Origin: an uncultured Nitrosospira sp.
GTDB taxonomy: Bacteria > Nitrospirota > Nitrospiria > Nitrospirales > Nitrospiraceae
Direction of reading: 5' to 3'
DNA length: 64,000 nucleotides
Assembly: GCA_900696515.1 (NCBI GenBank)
Contig: CAADGK010000052.1
Location: forward strand, 1-64,000
The translations under genes and the position numbers were made by a program. Positions 28,331 through 36,768 of this stretch are shown piece after piece. The stretch's first letter is position 1, and each line of letters starts with the position of its first letter. Under the pieces are notes generated by a model. It was not told where the DNA came from. It worked only from the letters and a program-made list of their open reading frames with translations, and did not search any database.

Positions 28331-29506
28331 TTACTGGGAACGGGCGGGAGCAGACTCCGCCTTGGCGGCAACCCACGGTACCGCATTCACCGGCGCTCCC
28401 GGGCCGATCTGCATGATTCCATTGACGACCACCCGATCGCCGGTATTCAGGCCGTGATCGATGAGCCACTGATTGCCCTTCCAATCCGCCGCGACGACGT
28501 CTCGAATCTCGATCTTTTCCTCACGATTCACCACGAAGACAAACGGACCCTGCGGACCCTGCAACACCGATCGCTGTGGAATGAGGACTGCATTTGTTTT
28601 CGTATCGCCCGTGAATCGAACCTTCACAAACTGCCCCGGCAGAATGACCCGGTTGGGATTGGGAAATGTAATGCGCGTTTGGCGTGTGCTCGTTTCCGTT
28701 CGCAACCCGGGTTCCAAGAGATCAAGGACGCCTTCGTGGGGATAGGCGGTCCCATCCATGAGCGTGAGCCGCCCTCGTAATTGATAGTCGCCCGGATGGG
28801 CGATGCGTTTCGCTTCAATGTCTCGTCGCCGCTTCAGAATAAACGTCTCCGGCACATTCACCACAACATACATCGGATCAACACGATGAATCGTCGTCAG
28901 CAAATCGGTTTGCGCGGACACCAACCGACCTTCATAGTACCGGCTGCGTTCAATGATGCCGCTGATCGGCGCCGTAATCAGCGTGTTGTCGAGATCAAAC
29001 TGCGCCTTGATGAGATCAGCCTGCGCCCCTTGCAGTGCCGCCTTGGCTGATAATTCTTGCGCGATGGCATCATCGACATCCTTTTGACTCACCGCCTGCT
29101 CTGCCAGTAAGGGCTTAACCCGGGCCAGATCCTGATGAGCCTGGACCACGCGGGCTTCCGCCTGTGCGATCTTGGCCTTAGCACTGGCAACCGCTGCCCT
29201 AAATGGCACTGGGTCGATTTGATACAACCGTTCGCCCTTTTTGACATCTCGGCCTTCTGGGTAGAGCACGGCTTTCAAGATACCCGTGACTTGGGACCGG
29301 ATCTCAACCGGACGGGATGCCTCGGCACGACCGAGAAACTCAGGTTCATCAGGAACGATCTGAGTCTGAACCGTCACGACCTCCACCTGGGGTACCGGCT
29401 GCGCCGGCATGGAGCCAGCTTCCTGTTTACAGCCAATCGATAGGGCCAAAACGACGAAAATGAGAGGGAATGAGAGTTGTTGCACTAGCCGACACAGTAT
29501 CAGCAT
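28331..29506 (-). CDS. RND efflux periplasmic adaptor (AcrA-like lipoprotein)
   Basis: 391 residues with a lipoprotein signal (FPLIFVVLALSIGC, Cys at about 26). Adaptor features: RPVEIRSQVTGILKAVLYPE first lipoyl half, a coiled-coil hairpin around 105-150, LDNTLITAPISGIIERSRYY second half, then beta-barrel and membrane-proximal domains. It is the first gene of the tripartite operon, and four 11-bp-spaced direct repeats lie about 165-200 bp upstream. Confidence 0.95.
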   Translation of the reverse strand: MLILCRLVQQLSFPLIFVVLALSIGCKQEAGSMPAQPVPQVEVVTVQTQIVPDEPEFLGRAEASRPVEIRSQVTGILKAVLYPEGRDVKKGERLYQIDPVPFRAAVASAKAKIAQAEARVVQAHQDLARVKPLLAEQAVSQKDVDDAIAQELSAKAALQGAQADLIKAQFDLDNTLITAPISGIIERSRYYEGRLVSAQTDLLTTIHRVDPMYVVVNVPETFILKRRRDIEAKRIAHPGDYQLRGRLTLMDGTAYPHEGVLDLLEPGLRTETSTRQTRITFPNPNRVILPGQFVKVRFTGDTKTNAVLIPQRSVLQGPQGPFVFVVNREEKIEIRDVVAADWKGNQWLIDHGLNTGDRVVVNGIMQIGPGAPVNAVPWVAAKAESAPARSQ

Positions 29507-29668
29507 GGTCCCTACCTTAAGCTACCTTCAACAAGTACGTTCCTCAGGAAGACAAACGACGCATTGTACTCAGCGCACTGCAACAGCGGCAAGTCCAAGC
29601 CAGATAGGCCTTCGCGCCGACCGGCAGCACGGTGGAGGAAGCAAGCCATTGCGATCATAATCGAGCCC

Positions 29669-29708
29669 TCGTGAAGATATCGTGAAGCCCTCATGAAAAT
29701 ATCATGAA
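29669..29708. promoter_or_regulatory. Four direct repeats with 11-bp period (OmpR/PhoB-type operator candidate)
   Basis: TCGTGAA at 29669-29675 and 29680-29686, TCATGAA at 29691-29697 and 29702-29708: four 7-bp units each separated by 4 bp, an exact 11-bp period. Head-to-tail 7-mers spaced by 4 bp are the known layout for OmpR/PhoB-family regulators. They lie 163-202 bp upstream of the efflux adaptor gene, overlapping the stop end of the STAS gene. The regulator is not in this window. Confidence 0.65.
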
Positions 29709-30022
29709 GTCATCCCGTTGCCCCGCTGATCCGCAGGCTCTGTACGGCCCACCTTCGTAATGTCTTCGACTAGGCATCGGGTCAGGCAACCGGAAGCCCG
29801 CAGTTCCACTCCCTGTTGCCAGAGCTGAGATAACAACAGTTTTCCATCCTCATCAATGAAGCTGACACCGTTCAAATCGATTCGTGTACACCGCTGGCGA
29901 TTTTCACATGCGCGTCGGCAATAAGTCCTGAGCTCCTCAACCCAGGGACCGGCCAGACGCCCCTCAACGGTAAGTGAACAACCTTGCTCTGTCGGATCTT
30001 GCTCTTCGGTAATCTTGAACAA
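29702..30022 (-). CDS. STAS-like (anti-sigma antagonist type) protein
   Basis: 106 residues from a TTG at 30022, chosen because GGAGGG (30031-30036) is 8 nt upstream; a longer version to 30076 would overlap the SnoaL-like gene. The pattern CSLTVEGRLAGPWVEELRTY, CTRIDLNGVSFIDEDGKLLL and GVELRASGCLTRCLVEDI fits the STAS fold; the phospho-Ser position reads as Asp-Glu (FIDEDG). Partner kinases or anti-sigma factors are not nearby. It is likely co-transcribed with the SnoaL-like gene 29 nt upstream. Confidence 0.6.
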   Translation of the reverse strand: MFKITEEQDPTEQGCSLTVEGRLAGPWVEELRTYCRRACENRQRCTRIDLNGVSFIDEDGKLLLSQLWQQGVELRASGCLTRCLVEDITKVGRTEPADQRGNGMTS

Positions 30023-30051
30023 CGGCCATGCCCTCCGATGGCAGTCGCCAC

Positions 30052-30429
30052 CTACGCCACGATATCCGTTCCCCATGGATTATCGACCAAAAAGAGCCAG
30101 CGTCCGTCAGGTTGACGCCGCAAGATGCTGGAGGACCGCCCACCAAGTTGCACGGCTGTTCCGGTCGGATCAATCCCCTTGAGACTCCACTTTGCGCAGA
30201 ACTGGGCAACATCGCCTGCCTGCACAATCTGCTGGGACTCGATGGTCAATGTCGGCTTGAGTGCCATGAATCCTTCCAATGCCTGATGAATCCCCGCAGT
30301 CCCATTAACCACGACACCAGGCTTGATCACGAACGACGCGCCTGGTTCAAACAGAGCCATGGCCGTTTCCAGATCCTGCGCGTTCATCGCCGTGGCCAGT
30401 TGTGTAATCACGTTGTGTGGGCTCGACAT
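30052..30429 (-). CDS. SnoaL-like/DUF4440-type nuclear transport factor 2-fold protein
   Basis: 125 residues with the NTF2-like pattern: ITQLATAMNAQDLETAMALF, FVIKPGVVVNGTAGIHQALE, FMALKPTLTIESQQIVQAGD, and a final RQPDGRWLFLVDNPWG. Many such proteins are small-molecule isomerases or binding proteins, and the role here is unknown. The family call rests on pattern similarity. Confidence 0.8.
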   Translation of the reverse strand: MSSPHNVITQLATAMNAQDLETAMALFEPGASFVIKPGVVVNGTAGIHQALEGFMALKPTLTIESQQIVQAGDVAQFCAKWSLKGIDPTGTAVQLGGRSSSILRRQPDGRWLFLVDNPWGTDIVA

Positions 30430-30642
30430 GTCCTTTTTCTCCTACCAGATTGGCGCATGAGGTATGGCCATTCTCGAAATCAAGATATGGCAATTGCTGT
30501 TCCAGCAACCTGTGTGACACGAGTCCGTCAAACCCCTTGAATACAATGGGCATCATCTCCCAGAACTTGATAGACGAACCATTCCTCTCGATAATCTCTG
30601 CCGATCGTACGGCACGGTGCCGGTGCATCGGCACTGCGTAGG

Positions 30643-30707
30643 CTGAGGTCAAGGCCAAGGCTGGGTGGAGATTCACGTCGCTGAACCGAAGCCTCAACCT
30701 TGACCCC
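30643..30707. repeat. Imperfect inverted repeat of the AGGTCAAGG family
   Basis: GAGGTCAAGGCCAAGGC near 30645 is matched at about 13 of 17 positions by the complement of GCCTCAACCTTGACCCC near 30690. It sits directly 3' of the ABC permease gene (stop 30711) and resembles the repeat 3' of the CDGSH gene (36181-36248). The rest of the 30430-30710 gap shows no supported gene. Confidence 0.5.
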
Positions 30708-30710
30708 TTG

Positions 30711-31853
30711 CTAATCCAGCGTCCGGCGGTATCGTTTCACACCGACGGCTAATACCACTGCCGCAAATAACGCGATCTGCCACAGCTGCAGCACCACTTC
30801 TTCGACTCCGTTCCCCTTCAGCATGATCCCGCGGACAATACGGAGAAAATGCGTCAGCGGCAGCATCTCGCCGATCGATTGTGCCCATAACGGCATGCCG
30901 CGAAACGGGAACATAAACCCAGACAAGAGCAGGGACGGCAAAAAGAAAAAGAACGAGAGCTGCATGGCTTGCAGTTGATTCTGTGCCAAGGTAGAGAACG
31001 TAATCCCCATCGCCAGATTGGCCACGATGAACACGAGCGCCGAGACGAACAGCATAGGAAGATTGCCGGCCACCGGCACGCCGAATAGAAAATGGGCCGC
31101 GATCAGAATGAGAATGACCTGGATGTAGCCGACCAGAATATAGGGCAACACCTTGCCGATCATGACTTCAAACGGCCTCGTGGGCATCGAGAGCAGATTT
31201 TCCATCGTCCCCCGCTCCCGTTCACGGGTGATGGCCAAACCGGTGATCATCACCATCGTCATGGTCAGCACCACACCCATCAGCCCCGGCACGATGTTGT
31301 ATTGCGTGATGGCTTCGGGGTTATAGCGGGCATGCACGCGCAGCTCGATCGGGTCGCGACCTCCGGCCACATACTCCAAGGGCCCCCTCAGATCCCGCTG
31401 GAGCGCCGTGGTCATCAAGACTCGCAACGAACCGATGGCATTGCTCGTCGCAGCCGGGTCAGTCGCATCGGCTTCGACCAGGATGGCTGGTCGCTCGCCT
31501 CGAAGCACATCGCGCGAAAAGTTTGGTGGAATGTTGACCACAAATTGAGCCTCACCCCGTGCCAAGACCTCTTCAGCTTCCTGCTCAGTTGCGACCTCCC
31601 GGACGAACTCAAAGTAGTTGCTGTTCCGAATCGCCTGTAAGAGTGTTCGCCCATGGGCACCGTAGTCGGCCAGCAACACTGCCGTCGGCAGGTGTTTCGG
31701 ATCTGCGTTGATGGCAAAACCGAACAGCACGAGCTGGATCAACGGCACGCCGATCATCATGCCGAATGTCACCCGATCACGACGCATCTGAATGAATTCC
31801 TTCACGACAATGGCCCAGAAACGGGATAAGGCAAATGGGGAATGACTCTTCAT
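30711..31853 (-). CDS. ABC-2 type transporter permease (YbhS/YhhJ-like)
   Basis: 380 residues: an N-terminal helix after AIVVKEFIQMRRDRVTFGMM, a large periplasmic domain (about 45-175), then five helices with the ABC-2 signature TRERERGTMENLLSMPTRPFE and VMIGKVLPYILVGYIQV. It forms the membrane part of an exporter with the ATPase upstream (4-nt ATGA overlap). Only one permease gene is present, so it would work as a homodimer. The substrate is unknown. Confidence 0.92.
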   Translation of the reverse strand: MKSHSPFALSRFWAIVVKEFIQMRRDRVTFGMMIGVPLIQLVLFGFAINADPKHLPTAVLLADYGAHGRTLLQAIRNSNYFEFVREVATEQEAEEVLARGEAQFVVNIPPNFSRDVLRGERPAILVEADATDPAATSNAIGSLRVLMTTALQRDLRGPLEYVAGGRDPIELRVHARYNPEAITQYNIVPGLMGVVLTMTMVMITGLAITRERERGTMENLLSMPTRPFEVMIGKVLPYILVGYIQVILILIAAHFLFGVPVAGNLPMLFVSALVFIVANLAMGITFSTLAQNQLQAMQLSFFFFLPSLLLSGFMFPFRGMPLWAQSIGEMLPLTHFLRIVRGIMLKGNGVEEVVLQLWQIALFAAVVLAVGVKRYRRTLD

Positions 31854-32791
31854 GATGCGAAATTATCCGACGACTGTTCCATCAGGTGGATGAACACATC
31901 TTCAAGCCCTGTGTCGACGCGCTGCCACTCATAGGGACCGGCACGAAACGCCGCCACTGCGGCTTCGAGCGTCACCGGATCGGCACCGCTGACGTGAAGC
32001 CGATCTCCAAATGCGACTGCTTGTTGCACCGCAGGCCGTCGACGAAGTTCCACGGCGAGCTGATGGAGGTTCGGACCACTGACCGACCAGGTCGTGAGCC
32101 GCGCCTGCTGAATCACATCGGAGACAGTCCCATGAGCAAGCAACTTGCCGTACGAGATATAAGCAAGCCGATGACACCGCTCGGCTTCATCCATGTAATG
32201 GGTCGTGATGAGAAACGTCAGCCCCTCAGCTGCCAACTCGTGGATCTGTTCCCAGAATTCCCGTCTGGCTTTCGGGTCGACCCCCGCCGTCGGCTCGTCA
32301 AGCAGAAGCAATCGCGGTTGGTGGATCAAGCAGGCGGCCAGCGCGAGTCGTTGTTTCCAGCCGCCTGACAATTGACCCGCCAACTGCTCCCGCCGGCCGG
32401 CAAGCCCCAACCGTTCGAGACTCCGCTCGACTGCAGCAGGCCGATCAGGAATTCCGAACATCCGCGCGACGAAGTCCAGATTCTCCGCGATGCTCAGATC
32501 CTCATAAAAACTGAACCGCTGGGTCATATAGCCCACAGAAGACTTGATGGCTTCGCTTTGGCGAATGACGTCATAACCCAAACAGGTTCCGCTGCCTCCG
32601 TCCGCTCGGAGAAGTCCACAGAGCATGCGGATGAACGTTGTCTTACCGCTGCCGTTCGGTCCAAGAAATCCGTAAATCTCCCCGCGACGCACTTGCAATC
32701 CAATGTGGTCGACCACCGTCCGAATACCGAACCGCTTGGTCATCCCGCTCACATTGATGGCCAGGTCCTGTCCGTCGGCTGCGGCAGTCAT
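31850..32791 (-). CDS. ABC transporter ATP-binding protein (YbhF-like)
   Basis: 313 residues. Walker A is LGPNGSGKTTFIRML (about 38-52), the signature is LSGGWKQRLALAACL, Walker B is LLLLDEPTAGVDP, and the H-loop is LITTHYMDEAERC. The C-terminal ~80 residues are a regulatory tail. It energises the permease encoded next (ATGA overlap) and itself overlaps the adaptor gene by 4 nt. The adaptor-ATPase-permease set resembles YbhG-YbhF-YbhS drug exporters. Confidence 0.94.
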   Translation of the reverse strand: MTAAADGQDLAINVSGMTKRFGIRTVVDHIGLQVRRGEIYGFLGPNGSGKTTFIRMLCGLLRADGGSGTCLGYDVIRQSEAIKSSVGYMTQRFSFYEDLSIAENLDFVARMFGIPDRPAAVERSLERLGLAGRREQLAGQLSGGWKQRLALAACLIHQPRLLLLDEPTAGVDPKARREFWEQIHELAAEGLTFLITTHYMDEAERCHRLAYISYGKLLAHGTVSDVIQQARLTTWSVSGPNLHQLAVELRRRPAVQQAVAFGDRLHVSGADPVTLEAAVAAFRAGPYEWQRVDTGLEDVFIHLMEQSSDNFAS

Positions 32792-33780
32792 TGAACACCA
32801 AGGAATCGCACGTCCACCGGCTGGCCAGGATGCAAATTGCCAGCGGCAGCCTGGTCGAACAACACTTCAATCATAAAGACCAGCTTGTCGCGACTCCCCT
32901 GGCTATAGAGCATCGGCGGCGTATATTCCGCTTTCGGCGAAATGTAGCCGACCGTTCCCGAAGTCGAACCTTGCACCCCATCGACCAGGACATCCACCGG
33001 GTCACCAAGCTTGATCGTTCCAAGTCTCGCTTGAGACACAAAGGCTCGCACCTTAATGTGGTCAGGCGGCAACAAGACGACAACGGGACGTCCTGCCGAC
33101 ACCCATTCACCTTCCCGATACAAGGTATCGAAGACAAAGCCGGTCTTCGGCGCGACCTGACGTTTTTGGGCAAGGTCCCACTCAGCTTTGGTGAGTGCCG
33201 CTTCCTTCGCTCGAACCTCCGCTTCAGCCGCCATGATCTGATCCGCCCGTGAACCCAGGAGCGCGGTATTCAATTCCGCCTCGAGCTGGGAAACTCTCTG
33301 CTGATTTTGGTCACGCGCTGATCTGGCACGGTCTACCTCCACCTCCACCGCTGCACCAGGCACGGCTGCAAGCCCTTCCTGACGAGCCACTTCGCGGAGC
33401 GACAGCTGTAATGCCGCTTGGGCCTGTTGCAGCTGCGCCCGAAGCGAGGCAATTTCAGATGGGCGTTTACCCTTTCGTCGGTCTTCCAGATTTGCCCGTG
33501 CCTGGCTGAGCTTCCGTTCTGCTTCATCCCGCGTTGCCTTCTCGGAGGCTTGCTCAAGGACGAACAACGGATCACCAGCCGTCACCTGCATACCACGCCG
33601 TACGGACAACGTGGCTAACGCTCCTCCGTATGGAGACGCCACATAGACATACTCCCCTTCGACATAGCCCTGAACCAGATCAGAGGGGGCTTTGTCGCAG
33701 CCGGTCAGAACACTGAGCATGAGAAAGACCAGTGTTCCGGAGAGAAGCCGACCTGAAAGCTTGCCACTCTGTCTCATCAC
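32788..33780 (-). CDS. HlyD family adaptor lipoprotein (YbhG-like)
   Basis: 330 residues with a lipoprotein signal (LVFLMLSVLTGCDKAP, Cys at about 28). It has lipoyl halves ASPYGGALATLSVRRGMQVT and VAPKTGFVFDTLYREGEWVS around a long coiled coil (about 75-205; EAERKLSQARANLEDRRKG), and a C-terminal LHPGQPVDVRFLG. It couples the ABC exporter to an outer-membrane channel, none of which is in this operon. It starts 1 nt after the TetR gene stop. Confidence 0.92.
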   Translation of the reverse strand: MMRQSGKLSGRLLSGTLVFLMLSVLTGCDKAPSDLVQGYVEGEYVYVASPYGGALATLSVRRGMQVTAGDPLFVLEQASEKATRDEAERKLSQARANLEDRRKGKRPSEIASLRAQLQQAQAALQLSLREVARQEGLAAVPGAAVEVEVDRARSARDQNQQRVSQLEAELNTALLGSRADQIMAAEAEVRAKEAALTKAEWDLAQKRQVAPKTGFVFDTLYREGEWVSAGRPVVVLLPPDHIKVRAFVSQARLGTIKLGDPVDVLVDGVQGSTSGTVGYISPKAEYTPPMLYSQGSRDKLVFMIEVLFDQAAAGNLHPGQPVDVRFLGVQ

Positions 33781-33781
33781 C

Positions 33782-34396
33782 TCACCGCCTTTGCAGTGCG
33801 CCTTCCAGAATAAGTCGAATGATCGATGAGTAACCCCGTTCCACCGTGAGCCCCAGCTCCACCAGTTTGGTTGGATTCATGATGGATTGGACGGCGCCTA
33901 ACAAGATTTCGATGATCAGGTGAGTCGAGATGTCCGTTCGAATCATGCCTGTTTGCTTGCCATCTTCGAATAACCCGCCGAAGTAGTGCCGGATCAGCTC
34001 ACGGCGTTTCTGTTCAACCAACTGAAACAGTTCCGGCGTCTCGCGGCCAATGTCGCGCACAAAGGCCGGCTGAATTTCTGCTGTATGTCGCTGTATGCAG
34101 TCGAGGAGCTGATGGAGCGCGACCTCGACATCAGCAGCTTGTCCCTTCGCCACCTGCTCGAGATCCCGTTCAACCTCTCGGAATTTGTCTTTTAGCACCG
34201 CTTCAATCAGAGCGGTCTTGCTCGGAAAGGCCACATAGAGCGTCTTCTTACTCATACCCAATTCCGCAGCTAAGTCATCCATGCTCACGGAACGAAATCC
34301 ATGAGCAAGGAACTGACGACGAGCCACAGCGACTACTCGTCGAACAGCAACCTGATCGATTGATGATTCTTGTTGTTTCGGCTTTTGAGTCGGCAT
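33782..34396 (-). CDS. TetR family regulator (CecR-like)
   Basis: 204 residues: an N-terminal helix-turn-helix (AVARRQFLAHGFRSVSMDDL, AAELGMSKKTLYVAFPSKTA at about 27-65) and a C-terminal ligand domain including LLDCIQRHTAEIQPAFVRDI. It is the first gene of the efflux operon, so it most likely represses its own transcript and the downstream adaptor-ABC genes. An inverted repeat 18 bp upstream is a candidate operator. The inducer is unknown. Confidence 0.93.
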   Translation of the reverse strand: MPTQKPKQQESSIDQVAVRRVVAVARRQFLAHGFRSVSMDDLAAELGMSKKTLYVAFPSKTALIEAVLKDKFREVERDLEQVAKGQAADVEVALHQLLDCIQRHTAEIQPAFVRDIGRETPELFQLVEQKRRELIRHYFGGLFEDGKQTGMIRTDISTHLIIEILLGAVQSIMNPTKLVELGLTVERGYSSIIRLILEGALQRR

Positions 34397-34413
34397 AAGG
34401 ACTATGGGAACCT

Positions 34414-34443
34414 TGGAAACCGTTTACGTACTATCAGTTTCCA
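34414..34443. promoter_or_regulatory. Candidate TetR operator
   Basis: Inverted repeat TGGAAAC (34414-34420) and GTTTCCA (34437-34443) with a 16-nt spacer, plus an inner AAACCGTTT palindrome at 34417-34425. It begins 18 bp upstream of the TetR start codon, the usual position for autorepression. It is a sequence-only inference. Confidence 0.5.
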
Positions 34444-34570
34444 TATAAGACTGTCAACTTGATGCATCTTCCCGCGAGACGCTTGGAAAATCTCCGAACT
34501 GGCTATCGTCTAAAAACGGAACTTCCTGAGGAGACTACCAACATAGGGACTGTGGCCTTGAATCTGGGTT

Positions 34571-36148
34571 CTACTCCGGCCGAGTGATGCCGAATTTCTG
34601 CATCTTGGATTGGAGGGTGGTGCGCTTTACGCCCAAGCGAGCAGCGGCGCCGGCGGCTCCCCCGACGACCCACTTGGCTTCTTGCAAGGCACGCAAGATA
34701 TGGTTGCGTTCGGCTTCTTCCAGACCTGTCATGGAAGAGGTAATTGAGTCACCCGTAGTCTGCAGCTCACTGATCGGCACTTGGAGGTGCGTCCCTTGTG
34801 TGAGGATAACGGACCGTTCCACGAGGTTTTCCAGTTCCCGGACATTACCCGGCCAGGCATAGCGGGACAGGATCTCTAGCGTCCCGCCAGGCACGGACTG
34901 AATGTTCTTTTTCATCCGGCCCGCATAGTGCTGCGTGAAATACCGGACGAGGGTAGGAATGTCTTCCCGTCGATCGCGCAAAGGAGGCATCGTGACCGGA
35001 AAAACATTCAGCCGATAGTACAGGTCGCTGCGAAACTGCTTCGCCTCAACCATCGCCTTCAAATCCTGGTTTGTCGCAGCAATCAAGCGCACGTTGACTC
35101 GGATGGTCTTGGTGCTGCCCAGCCGCTCGAACTCTTGCTCCTGCAAAACTCGGAGCAATTTAGACTGCAGCTCCAGTGGAATTTCTCCAACCTCATCAAG
35201 AAAAATCGTGCCTTTGTCGGCCAGTTCAAATCGCCCGGCTTTCTGCATGATGGCCCCGGTAAAGGCCCCTCGCTCATGCCCAAACAGTTCACTTTCCAGC
35301 AGGCCCGTGGGTATAGCGGCACAGTTCAGCTTGACGAAGGTCCGTTCGCTGCGGCCACTGAGGCGATGGATGGCCCTGGCGATGAGTTCCTTCCCGGTGC
35401 CGGTTTCCCCTTGAATCAAGACCGTCGAATCGGTCGGCGCCACAACCTCCACTTGCTTCAACACCTGCTTGAGCGCATCACTGTCCCCGATGATGTCCTC
35501 AAACCCATGCTCGAGCCGGAGTTCCTCTTCCAGATACAGTTTTTCCTTTGCTAGTTTGTCCTTGAGTTGAGCGATCTCTTGAAACGCCAGTGCATTCTCC
35601 ACGGCGACGGCGACCGGATTTGCCACTTGCTGGAGGAATTCCAGGTCTGCCTCGCTATAGGCCTCTTTCTCTAAACTCACAAACCCCATCGCCCCCAATC
35701 GACGTGCCCCCGTGGTCAGCGGCACAAAGCAAAACGAGCGGGAGTGGTCTTCCTCCATACAGCGCAAAACCTTAGGCCATCGCGTTTCAGCGGCGATATC
35801 CGGCACCAGCACAGACTGTTGAGTCTGCCAGACTACCCCTGCCGGAGTTTCATCTAGCGACTCCTCATGCCCGCCGACCAGATCGGCCGGCACATTTGCC
35901 TGCACGGTGTGCAACCGCATCATGTTCTTGATGGGATCGTAGAGAGAGAGTCCGACGAAATTGACTCGCACCACGCGAGGCAGGCGCTGCGCGATCTCTC
36001 GAAAGAGCTCATCGAGGTCTCGATGCGCTGAAATGGCCTGCGCGACTTCCAGCAAAGCTTGATACCGTTCTGCGAGTGTTTCACAAGGAGAGACGGGCGA
36101 TCGGTCCATAGATGGAGCAGTATGAACCATCGCCCCAGGGCGGCTCAA
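34571..36148 (-). CDS. Sigma-54-dependent transcriptional activator (GAF-AAA+-Fis)
   Basis: 525 residues. A GAF domain spans about 30-190 (YQALLEVAQAISAHRDLDEL to AVAVENALAFQEIAQL). The AAA+ domain has Walker A GETGTGKE near 246, the GAFTGA loop near 293, Walker B TIFLDEVGEIP and the R-finger region. A Fis-type helix-turn-helix ends the protein (GAAARLGVKRTTLQSKMQKF). It resembles FhlA/NorR-type activators. No clear sigma-54 promoter (TGGCAC-N5-TTGC) was found in the window, so the targets are unknown. Confidence 0.95.
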   Translation of the reverse strand: MSRPGAMVHTAPSMDRSPVSPCETLAERYQALLEVAQAISAHRDLDELFREIAQRLPRVVRVNFVGLSLYDPIKNMMRLHTVQANVPADLVGGHEESLDETPAGVVWQTQQSVLVPDIAAETRWPKVLRCMEEDHSRSFCFVPLTTGARRLGAMGFVSLEKEAYSEADLEFLQQVANPVAVAVENALAFQEIAQLKDKLAKEKLYLEEELRLEHGFEDIIGDSDALKQVLKQVEVVAPTDSTVLIQGETGTGKELIARAIHRLSGRSERTFVKLNCAAIPTGLLESELFGHERGAFTGAIMQKAGRFELADKGTIFLDEVGEIPLELQSKLLRVLQEQEFERLGSTKTIRVNVRLIAATNQDLKAMVEAKQFRSDLYYRLNVFPVTMPPLRDRREDIPTLVRYFTQHYAGRMKKNIQSVPGGTLEILSRYAWPGNVRELENLVERSVILTQGTHLQVPISELQTTGDSITSSMTGLEEAERNHILRALQEAKWVVGGAAGAAARLGVKRTTLQSKMQKFGITRPE

Positions 36149-36180
36149 GCAGGATGCTGAAAAAGTCCGCGAGATCCACC

Positions 36181-36248
36181 GAGGTCAAGGTTGAGGTTCA
36201 GGTTAAGCAGTTAACACTTCCCACTCGGCCTTAACCTCGACCTCAGCC
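36181..36248. repeat. Inverted repeat of the AGGTTxAGGTTAAG family
   Basis: The left arm (about 36190-36207, TTGAGGTTCAGGTTAAG) pairs with the right arm (36229-36248, CCTTAACCTCGACCTCAGCC) at about 16 of 19 positions. It lies 3' of the CDGSH gene (stop 36272) and could end its transcript. AGGATGCTGAAAAAGTCCGC just left of it (36151-36170) looks like the edge of another dispersed element. Confidence 0.55.
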
Positions 36249-36271
36249 TATCAGGTTTCACCTGTAGACCA

Positions 36272-36508
36272 TCACAACTTCTGATGCGTCCCGTCACAGT
36301 ACGGCGGCGTCTTTGTATGCTTACACTGACACAACGCCACTTCTTTGGTCTCGTCGATGGTAAATTCCAGCGGCTCGAACCCGGTGCCTTCATGGGCGCC
36401 ATCGCAAAACGGTTGGTCCCTCGATCGTCCACAGGTACACCAGTAATAGGTCCCTGCCTCCAAGGTCAGCACGTCAGGCTCTTTCGCGGCAATGCGTGGT
36501 TCTCCCAT
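36272..36508 (-). CDS. Dual CDGSH iron-sulfur protein
   Basis: 78 residues containing two CDGSH sites: C24, C26, C35, H39 (CTCGRSRDQPFCDGAH) and C60, C62, C71, H75 (CQCKHTKTPPYCDGTH). Each should bind a [2Fe-2S] cluster with the 3Cys-1His ligand set. This resembles small soluble bacterial two-site CDGSH proteins, with a role in redox or iron-sulfur handling. It is divergent from the CPA2 antiporter. Confidence 0.95.
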   Translation of the reverse strand: MGEPRIAAKEPDVLTLEAGTYYWCTCGRSRDQPFCDGAHEGTGFEPLEFTIDETKEVALCQCKHTKTPPYCDGTHQKL

Positions 36509-36768
36509 GAGTGCACCTCCCTCTGAATGGTTGAGGCTGGCTTGCGCGGCTGAGTATATCGTTTCAGGACTAACTTCGCACGTCCTCTTTCACGGTTTCG
36601 CTCGAGCATTCCCTCCCCTGGATCGTTCTTAGAACGATGCCTAGTCTGCAACCTCCCCTCGGATACATTACGCAGCATTGTTCCCACGGTTTATGGTATT
36701 TACCTTGCTCCAAATCGACCCTGACTCATCTCATTTATGAAACGCCTGTGCATGTAGGAGGGGGGGCC

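Noticed and set aside
30347-30697. A 116-residue minus-strand frame
   Set aside because: It overlaps the SnoaL-like gene and the repeat region, and has no ribosome site or family pattern.
34571-36148. Sigma-54 promoter sites near the activator
   Set aside because: No convincing TGGCAC-N5-TTGC element was found upstream of nearby operons on reading.
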